DNA from: Nocardioides sp.
GTDB taxonomy: Bacteria; Actinomycetota; Actinomycetes; Propionibacteriales; Nocardioidaceae
Reading direction: 5' to 3'
Assembly (NCBI GenBank): GCA_031177735.1
Contig: JAPSKJ010000028.1
Location: 2,562 to 16,109, forward strand
DNA length: 13,548 bases
The stretch's first letter is position 1. Each line of letters opens with the position of its first letter. The translations under genes were made by a program, and so were the position numbers. The notes beneath the pieces are model-generated. The model searched no databases. It had not been told where the DNA came from and saw only the letters and a program-made list of their open reading frames with translations. This document shows positions 6,201 through 11,383 of this stretch, piece by piece.

Positions 6201-7286
6201 TCAGGCGACGTCGCGGATGTCACCGAGCCACGGCTCGAGGCCGTCCTCGGCGACGTCCCAGCTGCGCTGATCCAGGAGCGCCTCGGTCGGGCTGAGCAGG
6301 AGGTCCTCGAACGCCTCGACCAGCCCGGTCGGGGTCGGGCCGAGCCCGGTGAAGACCAGTCGGGTGGCCGGCGTACGCCGCCCCCACGTGCTGTAGCCGC
6401 CGATGCTGAGCTGGCCGCCAGCTCCCGACCACTCCAGGACGGCGCCGGGGCGGGTGGGCACCCAGAAGCGGCCGCGCGAGCGGTGCGCGCCCGTGCCGAG
6501 CCGCTCGATCTGGTCGAGCAGCCGGTCGGGGTGGAACGGTCGTGGCGAGGACAGGTCGAGACGCCACGCCCGGCTGGCGCCCAACGGTGGCAGGTCGGCG
6601 TCGAGCTCGGGGGAGCACCACGCGTGGGCCCGGGCCTCCTGGTGGCGCGCGGCCGCGATGGCCGCTGCGTCCAGCTGGCTCGCCCCCTCGACCACCGGCG
6701 CGTCCGGGCGGGCCAAGGCCCGCACCAGGTCGCGGGCCGCGTCGTCGCGGTCGCCCGGGTCGCGGGTGAGCACGACGATGTCGGCGAACTCGATCTGGGC
6801 GCACGCGACCTCGCCGACGCCGCGGTCGTCCCCAGGATTGGTGTGGAGCCCCCGCTCACGCAGGAGGTCGTCGCTGAGCAGGTCACGGACCAGGTCGTCG
6901 CTGCCGAGCGCGTCGACCACGGCGCTGAGCTTGAGGTGACGGGCGAGCCGCGTGTCGCGGGCGAGGAGGTGGGCGAGCTGGCCGGCCTCGGTCGCGGTCG
7001 GCAGCCCGGCGACGATGTTGCTCCAGCGGTCCTCGCGCCCGAGCCGCTCGAGCGTCGGCACGATGTCCTCGCGCAGTGCGCAGCTCACGCAGGCGTGCTC
7101 GAGCGGAACGTGCTCCTGCTCGAGGATGCCGCTGGTGTCGCTGACCGTCCGGGTGAGGACCTGGGACTCCGGGTCGATGCGATGGCGCACGGTCACGGTG
7201 CGTGGCAGGTCCCACGCCAGGCTCACCATCGCGGTGTCGATGGCCACCGGGTCGACGCCCGTGACCACGACGAGTGGGGTCCTCAT
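6201..7286 (-). CDS. COG0523/CobW-like protein, Mrf-type (ribosome hibernation factor relative)
   Basis: A 361-residue protein with the COG0523 layout: an N-terminal nucleotide-fold half and a C-terminal CobW_C-like half (FHPDRLLDQIERLG..HRSRGRFWVPTRP). Canonical members have GxxxxGK[ST], CXCC and NKxD. Here the P-loop position reads TGVDPVAIDTA (9-19) without glycine-lysine, the metal motif is CVSC (66-69) in HACVSCALRED, and the NKxD position reads LTRDPGD. These changes resemble the mycobacterial protein encoded in the C-minus ribosomal operon (Mrf, which recruits the hibernation factor Mpy to ribosomes at low zinc). That role is inferred by family and position. GGGAGG lies five bases before the ATG, which overlaps the rpmE2 stop (ATGA). 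The alternative is a zinc metallochaperone. Confidence 0.85.
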   Translation of the reverse strand: MRTPLVVVTGVDPVAIDTAMVSLAWDLPRTVTVRHRIDPESQVLTRTVSDTSGILEQEHVPLEHACVSCALREDIVPTLERLGREDRWSNIVAGLPTATEAGQLAHLLARDTRLARHLKLSAVVDALGSDDLVRDLLSDDLLRERGLHTNPGDDRGVGEVACAQIEFADIVVLTRDPGDRDDAARDLVRALARPDAPVVEGASQLDAAAIAAARHQEARAHAWCSPELDADLPPLGASRAWRLDLSSPRPFHPDRLLDQIERLGTGAHRSRGRFWVPTRPGAVLEWSGAGGQLSIGGYSTWGRRTPATRLVFTGLGPTPTGLVEAFEDLLLSPTEALLDQRSWDVAEDGLEPWLGDIRDVA

Positions 7287-7537
7287 GCCCGCCTCCCGTA
7301 GCGCCGCTCGAACTTCTCCACCCGGCCCTCGCTGTCGAGCGTGCGTGCGGTGCCGGTCCAGAACGGGTGGCTGTCACTGGAGATGTCGACGTCGATGACC
7401 GGGTAGGCCACGCCGTCGATCTCGACCGTCTTGTCGACCGGCTGGCCGGCCAGGGTGGAACGGGTCAGGGTGACCCGACCGGTCGAGCGATCGCGGAACG
7501 CGATCGGTCCGTATGCGGGGTGGATGCCGTGCTTCAC
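7283..7537 (-). CDS. rpmE2: 50S ribosomal protein L31 type B, zinc-independent
   Basis: L31 bridges the ribosomal subunits. The product (84 residues) has the type B signature KHGIHPAYGPIAFRDRSTG, then DISSDSHPFWTG and a C-terminal GRVEKFERRYGRR. Zinc-type L31 has a CxxC and further cysteine; none is present. It is the first gene of the operon. An ATG at 7540 would add one residue, but AGGAGG lies only one base from it and four from the GTG at 7537. The GTG also gives the standard M-K-x-G-I-H-P start, so I chose it. A Zur-type operator lies 16 bases upstream. The stop overlaps the Mrf-like start. Confidence 0.94.
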   Translation of the reverse strand: MKHGIHPAYGPIAFRDRSTGRVTLTRSTLAGQPVDKTVEIDGVAYPVIDVDISSDSHPFWTGTARTLDSEGRVEKFERRYGRRA

Positions 7538-7553
7538 CATGCCTCCTGTAAAC

Positions 7554-7566
7554 GAGAATCATTCTC
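7554..7566. promoter_or_regulatory. Zur operator (zinc uptake regulator box)
   Basis: GAGAAT-C-ATTCTC is a perfect 6-bp inverted repeat around one base, and the most A/T-rich spot in this gap. It matches the actinobacterial Zur pattern of AAAATnATTTT-like half sites around a central AATCATT. It is placed between rpmE2 (start at 7537) and the divergent HU gene (start at 7641), with a zur gene 0.4 kb away. Binding by zinc-loaded Zur would silence the C-minus ribosomal operon. Confidence 0.85.
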
Positions 7567-7595
7567 AGTATGACAGAATGGTGGTCGTCTGGCCA
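7567..7595 (-). promoter_or_regulatory. Candidate promoter of the C-minus ribosomal operon
   Basis: On the minus strand TGGCCA (7595-7590) and CATACT (7572-7567) are separated by 17 bases, each matching four of six sigma-70-type consensus positions. Transcription would begin at about 7560, inside the Zur box, which suits repression. The hexamers are weak, so this is a placement guess. Confidence 0.35.
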
Positions 7596-7599
7596 GACG
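7586..7599. promoter_or_regulatory. 14-bp perfect palindrome between the Zur box and the HU gene
   Basis: CGTCTGG/CCAGACG is a perfect 14-bp palindrome with no spacer. Past one mismatch it extends to GG...CC, making about 18 bp. It covers the candidate -35 region of rpmE2 and the 5' leader of the HU gene. It may be a second regulator's site or an mRNA hairpin in the HU leader. The family that would bind it is unknown. Confidence 0.4.
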
Positions 7600-7640
7600 G
7601 CCGGGCACTCACAGCTCACTCGAGCAGCAAGGAGACGTGG

Positions 7641-7919
7641 ATGAATCGCACAGACCTGGTCGGCACCGTGGCCCGCGAGACGGGGCTCACCGCGGTGCAG
7701 GCGGAGGCGGCCCTCGGTGCCGCCCTGAGCGGCATCGTCGCCGCGGTCGCGGCCGGTGACAGGGTGAGCCTCCCGGGCTTCGGGACGTTCGAAGCGCGCG
7801 AGCGGGCAGCGCGCTCGGGCCGCAACCCGCAGACGGGCGAGGCCCTGGAGATTCCCGCGAGCGTGGCGCCGGCGTTCAAGCCGGCCGCCGCTTTCAAGCA
7901 GGCGGTCGCCGCGCGTTGA
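7641..7919 (+). CDS. HU-family histone-like DNA-binding protein
   Basis: A 92-residue nucleoid protein that binds and bends DNA as a dimer. It shows the whole HU fold: MNRTDLVGTVARETGL at the start, GDRVSLPGFGTFEARERAAR (59-78 region), the beta-arm signature GRNPQTGEALEIPAS and the closing PAFKPAAAFKQAV. It lacks the long Lys/Ala-rich C-terminal tail of the main HupB of many actinobacteria, so it could be a second, conditional HU; whether another exists is not visible. AAGGAG lies six bases before the ATG. The gene is divergent from the C-minus operon across the Zur box and convergent with zur, so it may respond to zinc. Confidence 0.95.
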   Translation: MNRTDLVGTVARETGLTAVQAEAALGAALSGIVAAVAAGDRVSLPGFGTFEARERAARSGRNPQTGEALEIPASVAPAFKPAAAFKQAVAAR

Positions 7920-7933
7920 GGGTCGCAGGAGGT

Positions 7934-7970
7934 GCGGCGCGGCGATCGGATTGCGCCGTCGCCGCGCCGC
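7934..7970. terminator. 12-bp hairpin between HU and zur, probable bidirectional terminator
   Basis: GCGGCGCGGCGA (7934-7945) and TCGCCGCGCCGC (7959-7970) are perfect complements with a 13-base loop. They start 14 bases after the HU stop and 33 bases beyond the zur stop, so the structure can end both convergent transcripts. A short GTTT follows on the plus side only. Confidence 0.7.
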
Positions 7971-8003
7971 CTGGCCGTTTGCGCCGTCCGGCGGCGAGTC
8001 CGG

Positions 8004-8435
8004 TTACTGCTGCTGGCGCTGGCACTGCCCGCAGACGCCGAAGAGCTCCACGGTGTGGCTCACGTCGGTGAAGCCGTGCCGGTCGGCGACGTCGTCGGCC
8101 CAGCGTTCGACGGCCGGACCCTGCACCTCCACAGCGCGCCCGCACGAGCGGCAGACGAGGTGGTGGTGGTGGGTGTCGCCGCACTCGCGGTAGACCGCCT
8201 CGCCGCCCGCCGTGCGCAGGATGTCGGCAGCCCCGGAGTCGACCAGCGACTGCAGGGCGCGGTAGACGGTGGCCAGTCCGACCGTCGCGCCGCTCGCCCG
8301 CAGCGCGGCATGGATGTCCTGTGCGCTGCGGAAGTCACCGGACCGCGCAAGCTCGTCACGCACCGCCTGGAACTGCCGCGTCGACCGCTCTCGCGCCGGC
8401 TTCGCCGGGGTGTCGGATTCGGGATGTGCCGTCAC
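8004..8435 (-). CDS. zur: Fur-family zinc uptake regulator Zur
   Basis: A 143-residue Fur-family repressor. The winged helix contains SAQDIHAALRASGATVGLATVYRAL in overlapping parts at 37-61, followed by the wing. The dimerization half has the metal segment GDTHHHHLVCRSCG (86-99) and LFGVCGQCQ (131-139), giving the structural zinc site C95/C98/C135/C138 and the regulatory histidine cluster. Fur, Zur and Nur share this plan. I call Zur because the adjacent operon of zinc-independent ribosomal proteins has a Zur-type box. The start is GTG at 8435 with GAGG just upstream. I see no Zur box in front of the gene itself. It converges on the HU gene across a 12-bp hairpin. Confidence 0.88.
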   Translation of the reverse strand: MTAHPESDTPAKPARERSTRQFQAVRDELARSGDFRSAQDIHAALRASGATVGLATVYRALQSLVDSGAADILRTAGGEAVYRECGDTHHHHLVCRSCGRAVEVQGPAVERWADDVADRHGFTDVSHTVELFGVCGQCQRQQQ

Positions 8436-8480
8436 GGGACCTCACTCGTCGTAGAACACCCCCACCGTATCGTCTCGGGC

Positions 8481-8492
8481 CCGTCCGGACGG
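8481..8492. promoter_or_regulatory. 12-bp palindrome in the zur / amphi-Trp divergent gap
   Basis: CCGTCC/GGACGG is a perfect 12-bp palindrome in the 149-base gap between zur and the divergent small gene at 8585. It is G/C-rich and unlike the Zur box. It may be an operator or chance. Confidence 0.25.
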
Positions 8493-8584
8493 TCTCCGAG
8501 GCGGTCTCTCCTGGCCTGCGACACGGGGGGCTACCGTGGCCGAAGGCCGACGCGCCGGAAGGCAACGACCCCGAGGAGCCACGC

Positions 8585-8800
8585 ATGGAACTGTTCGAGA
8601 TCACCCAGTCCCAGCGCCTGCGTCGCGAGGAGGCCGCCGCACGCCTCCGAGCGCTCGCTGACGCGCTCGCGAAGAACAACAGCCTCGAGCTCGAGCGAGA
8701 TGGCCGCCGCATCACGGTCAGCGTGCCCGACGAGGTCGAGCTGTCGATCGAGGTCGAGCTGGGGGAGGACAACGAGCTGGAGATCGAGCTGACCTGGTAG
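8585..8800 (+). CDS. Amphi-Trp domain-containing small protein
   Basis: A 71-residue acidic protein that matches the amphi-Trp domain family: MELFEI at the start, a basic helix QRLRREEAAARLRALADALA (9-29), then the alternating strand segment GRRITVSVPDEVELSIEVEL and the closing ELEIELTW, with the terminal tryptophan that names the family. The biochemical function of the family is not established. GAGGAG lies six bases before the ATG. TACCGT at 8532-8537 could be a -10 element. The gene is divergent from zur, but no Zur box is present in the gap, so a zinc link is only positional. Confidence 0.85.
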   Translation: MELFEITQSQRLRREEAAARLRALADALAKNNSLELERDGRRITVSVPDEVELSIEVELGEDNELEIELTW

Positions 8801-8835
8801 CTCGCGGCCTCCCGAAGTCTGGCCGACCCTCGCGA

Positions 8836-8851
8836 CCCGGCATGGACCGGG
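8836..8851. terminator. Weak hairpin after the amphi-Trp gene
   Basis: CCCGG (8836-8840) and CCGGG (8847-8851) form a 5-bp stem with a 6-base loop, 35 bases after the stop. A second small structure, ACCC-GAA-GGGT, follows at 8865-8875. Both are short, and the call is tentative. Confidence 0.25.
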
Positions 8852-8899
8852 CTGCGGAGCGGGTACCCGAAGGGTCCGTGAGCGCATGAGGAGGAAGAC

Positions 8900-9247
8900 G
8901 TGACCGACTCGCCTACACACGACGACCTGCCGCTGCCCGACTACGACCACCTGCCCACCGGCTCGCTGGCCGGGCGGATCCGCAGCCTCGACGGGGACCA
9001 GCTGGGCACCGTGCTGGCCTACGAGCGGGCCCACGCCGACCGTCCCGCGGTGGTGCAGATCCTGCAGGCCCGGTTGGAGGAGCTGCAGCAGGGCGCCCAG
9101 CCCAGTGGCGGCTCGCCGGACGCCGCGCGGCCGGAGGCAGCTGCGGGCGCGCCGCCCCCGTCGTCGGCCAGTCCGGCCACGGAGGGTCCGAAGATCAACC
9201 CGCCCTCCCAAGGCGTGCCGACCAATCCCGCGCAGCCGCGCACCTGA
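8900..9247 (+). CDS. Small actinobacterial protein with LPDYDHLP motif (resembles DUF8129)
   Basis: A 115-residue protein in two parts. Residues 12-65 form a compact, probably helical domain: LPDYDHLPTGSLAGRIRSLD followed by LGTVLAYERAHADRP and LQARLEELQQGA. The remainder is a low-complexity Pro/Ala/Ser/Gly tail. The YDxLPxxSLxxRxRxLxxxxLxxxLxYExxHxxR pattern is one I associate with small actinobacterial proteins of unknown function, possibly DUF8129; the family number is from memory. No signal peptide or membrane segment is present. The start is GTG at 8900 with GAGGAGGA ahead of it. Its TGA lies in one arm of a hairpin shared with the convergent gene. Confidence 0.8.
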   Translation: MTDSPTHDDLPLPDYDHLPTGSLAGRIRSLDGDQLGTVLAYERAHADRPAVVQILQARLEELQQGAQPSGGSPDAARPEAAAGAPPPSSASPATEGPKINPPSQGVPTNPAQPRT

Positions 9248-9267
9248 GTTCCGCGGCGGTCAGGTGC
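9240..9267. terminator. 8-bp hairpin containing both stop codons of convergent genes
   Basis: GCACCTGA (9240-9247) and TCAGGTGC (9260-9267) are perfect complements with a 12-base loop. Each arm encodes the last threonine and TGA stop of one gene (plus strand 8900-9247, minus strand 9260-9712), so the structure is symmetric and probably works for both transcripts. Confidence 0.6.
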
Positions 9268-9712
9268 CGGAGCTGTCGGTGCCGCCGCTGCTCGGAGCCT
9301 GTCCTGCCCCGGACTCCGGGTCGGAGGTGGTCCCGGGCGGCAGGGGCGGGACGAATCCCGACCCACCCGGGCGGCGCTCCGCGTCGCCGCGGCCGGGACC
9401 CTCGACCCAGCTCGAGCCGGGGCGCGGGCCGTCGTGGTCCACCAGAGCCGCCACGCCGACGCCGCCCGCGGCGCCGAGGACCAGGGCGGCCGTCGCGACC
9501 GCCAGGACGCTGCGGAACCGGAACATGCGGTCACGCAGTCGCTGCCGGGCGGACGGGCTCGGGGGTGCCGCTGGATCCGGTGCGACGGCGTGGGCCACGG
9601 TGGGCGGACCGGTCGGTTCGCGGACCTCAGTGGTGTCGGGAGCGGGGTCGGCGGTGTGCTCGTCGGTGTGCTGGTGGGGCTCGCGCTTCTCGGGGTCGTG
9701 TGCGTTGTTCAT
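9260..9712 (-). CDS. Single-pass membrane protein of unknown function
   Basis: A 150-residue protein with a hydrophilic, Pro/His/Glu-rich N-terminus (1-58), a basic juxtamembrane stretch RQRLRDRMFRFR (56-67), one hydrophobic helix SVLAVATAALVLGAAGG (68-84) and a Gly/Pro/Ser-rich C-terminal part. The positive-inside rule puts the N-terminus in the cytoplasm and the tail outside. No known domain was recognised. Start choice is uncertain: ATG at 9712 or GTG at 9721 are in frame and neither has a good Shine-Dalgarno. High G+C in all positions and a clear membrane segment support it as real, but the low-complexity composition weakens the case. Confidence 0.65.
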   Translation of the reverse strand: MNNAHDPEKREPHQHTDEHTADPAPDTTEVREPTGPPTVAHAVAPDPAAPPSPSARQRLRDRMFRFRSVLAVATAALVLGAAGGVGVAALVDHDGPRPGSSWVEGPGRGDAERRPGGSGFVPPLPPGTTSDPESGAGQAPSSGGTDSSGT

Positions 9713-9764
9713 GCCCAGCACTGTGGTCGCACGCGCTGTGGGTCTCCTGTGCGGCGCCGATGAG

Positions 9765-9811
9765 CCGGGGATGACCCGGCGCCGCCCCGGTCAGCGGCTC
9801 AGAGGTGACCG
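9765..9811 (-). terminator. Overlapping G/C-rich hairpins downstream of the hydroxylase gene
   Basis: CGGTCA/TGACCG (9788-9793 and 9806-9811) lies immediately after the hydroxylase stop on the minus strand. It overlaps a second stem, CCGGGG/CCCCGG (9765-9770 and 9785-9790). The two stems share bases 9788-9790 and would compete. This 100-base gap shows no other feature apart from the promoter region of nothing recognisable. Confidence 0.4.
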
Positions 9812-9812
9812 C

Positions 9813-10733
9813 TCAGCGGGCCAGAAGTGACGTCTCGGAGGGCCCGGATCGACCTCTCGCGGTCATCTCGGCGATGGACTCGTCGGTGCACTCCGCCCAG
9901 AACGCGCCGACGACGTCCTCGACCTGGGAGAAGGACTCGGCGGCGTACAGCAGCGGCTGGTAGGCGGTGATGTCGTAGTCGGTGGTGCCCATGGCGACCA
10001 GGTCGAGCGGCCGGATCGTCATGTGGCGGAACTCCTCGATCTCGCCGGGGGAGGAGAGGATGCCGGCTCCGTAGGTCTTGAGCTCCTCGCGCTCCCACAC
10101 GACCCCGAACTCCAAGGTGAACCAGAAGACCTTGCTGACGAACTCCAGCGCCTCCTGGCTCTCGACGCGGCGTGAGGCGGCTCCGGCGAGCTCGTAGAGG
10201 CGGGTGAAGCGGGGACTGGCCAGGGTGTTCCCGTGGCCGACCACCTCGTGGATCACGTCCGGCTCGGGGGTGTACAGCGGCACGGAGTGGTGCCGGACGT
10301 ACTGCGTCGCCCAGAACGTGCGGTCGGCCAGTGCACCGTAGAACTCGCGCAGCGGCACCAGGCCGGCGGCGGGGAGATAGCGGAAGGCGGTCAACGGGGC
10401 GAGCATCGCGCTGACCTCCTCCAGCTGCGGGATGTGGTCGATCGGCAGGCCGAGCGCCTCCTTGCCCTGGAGGAACTCCGCGCAGGCATAGGTGCGGTGC
10501 TTGTCCTGCAGAGCCTCGCTGACGGTGCGCCACACCTCGTGCTCGACGTCGGTGTAGTCGGCTGCCGGGCACGGCTCGCCCGGCCGCCAGCGGCTGGCCA
10601 GGGTGGCGAGGGCATCGCGGCGGGCACGGTACGCCGGGTCGGCGAAGCCGGGGTGTCCTGCGCCGAGCTGCACCTTCATGGTGCCGTCGTCGTGCGCCAC
10701 GATCGGGGCGAAGTACTGCGCTTCCTCGAACAT
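9813..10733 (-). CDS. phhA: Phenylalanine 4-monooxygenase (biopterin-dependent aromatic amino acid hydroxylase)
   Basis: This enzyme oxidises phenylalanine to tyrosine with tetrahydropterin, O2 and iron in the cytoplasm. The 306-residue protein is a catalytic domain without an ACT regulatory part, as usual in bacteria. The iron ligands are clear: His162 and His167 in PDVIHEVVGHGN and Glu208 in FWFTLEFGVVWE. Also visible are IPQLEEVSAMLAPLTAFRYLP in overlapping parts (101-121), GLVPLREFYGALADRTF and QYVRHHSVPLYTPEPD. In-frame ATGs at 10793 and 10802 would extend it, but that extension has many A/T third bases, unlike the rest, so I chose 10733 although GCGAGG sits too close to serve well. It is divergent from an Lrp-type regulator, its probable controller. 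Confidence 0.93.
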   Translation of the reverse strand: MFEEAQYFAPIVAHDDGTMKVQLGAGHPGFADPAYRARRDALATLASRWRPGEPCPAADYTDVEHEVWRTVSEALQDKHRTYACAEFLQGKEALGLPIDHIPQLEEVSAMLAPLTAFRYLPAAGLVPLREFYGALADRTFWATQYVRHHSVPLYTPEPDVIHEVVGHGNTLASPRFTRLYELAGAASRRVESQEALEFVSKVFWFTLEFGVVWEREELKTYGAGILSSPGEIEEFRHMTIRPLDLVAMGTTDYDITAYQPLLYAAESFSQVEDVVGAFWAECTDESIAEMTARGRSGPSETSLLAR

Positions 10734-10786
10734 CCTCGCAGTGTCCGCCTGTGTCCGGTCGGATGCCAGATGCGTCAGACGATCGG

Positions 10787-10815
10787 CTGTCATGAGCGGC
10801 ATGCCGTGGCAGAAT
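10787..10815 (+). promoter_or_regulatory. Candidate promoter of the Lrp/AsnC gene, leaderless type
   Basis: CTGTCA (10787-10792) and CAGAAT (10810-10815) are 17 bases apart, and only 8 bases separate CAGAAT from the ATG at 10824. Such spacing puts the transcript start at or next to the ATG. No Shine-Dalgarno precedes that ATG, which supports leaderless translation, common in actinobacteria. A 10-bp palindrome, CGGCATGCCG (10797-10806), lies between the hexamers and could be the autoregulatory site. Confidence 0.5.
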
Positions 10816-10823
10816 GTCTGCTC

Positions 10824-11255
10824 ATGGACGCCGTCGACCGCGCGATGCTGGACATCCTGCGCGCCGACGCCCGCACGTCGATGCGCGACCTGGCCGCCCG
10901 GGTCGGGATCAGCCGGGCCAGTGCCTACACGCGGCTGAACCGGATGCGCGAGGCGCAGGTCATCCGCGGCTTCACCGTCGACGTCGACCACCGGGCGCTC
11001 GGGCTGGGCGTGTCGGCCTACGTGCACGTGCGGATCAAGCAGAACTCCTGGAAGTCCTTCCGCGCCAAGGCGTGGTCGCTGGAGGAGGCGGCGCACGTCG
11101 CGCTCGTCGCGGGCGACTTCGACTGCGTGATGCTGGTGCGGGCACGCGACACCGAGCACCTGCGCGACGTGGTCCTCGAGCGGATCCAGTCCCTGCCCGA
11201 GGTGCTGGCCACGCAGACCGTGCTGGTCTTCGAGGAGCACCAGGGGCCCGGTTGA
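10824..11255 (+). CDS. Lrp/AsnC-family transcriptional regulator
   Basis: A 143-residue protein of standard Lrp/AsnC size. The N-terminal helix-turn-helix is MDAVDRAMLDILRADARTSM then RDLAARVGISRASAYTRLNR (1-40), followed by the family link VIRGFTVDVDHRALGLGVSA. The C-terminal RAM (ligand-binding) domain runs from about residue 62 to 140, with HVALVAGDFDCVMLVRARD. Lrp proteins bind amino acids and form octamers on DNA. Position suggests control of the divergent phenylalanine hydroxylase gene with an aromatic amino acid as effector, which is inference. It appears to be translated without a leader. Confidence 0.93.
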   Translation: MDAVDRAMLDILRADARTSMRDLAARVGISRASAYTRLNRMREAQVIRGFTVDVDHRALGLGVSAYVHVRIKQNSWKSFRAKAWSLEEAAHVALVAGDFDCVMLVRARDTEHLRDVVLERIQSLPEVLATQTVLVFEEHQGPG

Positions 11256-11312
11256 CCTCCGCTCGGTCGCGGACAGGCATGTGACGAGCGTGACGATCGG
11301 GCGGCGTACGCA

Positions 11313-11326
11313 ACCCGGAGCCGGGT
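11313..11326. terminator. Short perfect hairpin between lrp and the phospholipase D-like gene
   Basis: ACCCGG-AG-CCGGGT has 6-bp perfect arms but only a 2-base loop, 57 bases after the lrp stop and 57 before the next ATG. A direct repeat, TGACGA-GCG-TGACGA, lies at 11282-11296. With such a short loop the site may equally be an operator for the next gene. Confidence 0.3.
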
Positions 11327-11383
11327 CGTCGGCGTCTCACTGGCAGATTCGAGTCGAAGCACGATTCCCTGGAGAGTTCCTTG

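Noticed and set aside
5907..7301. 464-codon plus-strand frame opposite the Mrf-like gene and rpmF
   Set aside because: Antisense to recognised genes and without any family pattern.
8436..8584. Zur box autoregulating zur
   Set aside because: No A/T-rich inverted repeat of the GAGAATCATTCTC kind was found in this gap.
11341..11375. tRNA-like T-arm sequence (GATTCGAGTC)
   Set aside because: No matching acceptor, D or anticodon arms surround it, and it lies in the leader of the PLD-like gene.
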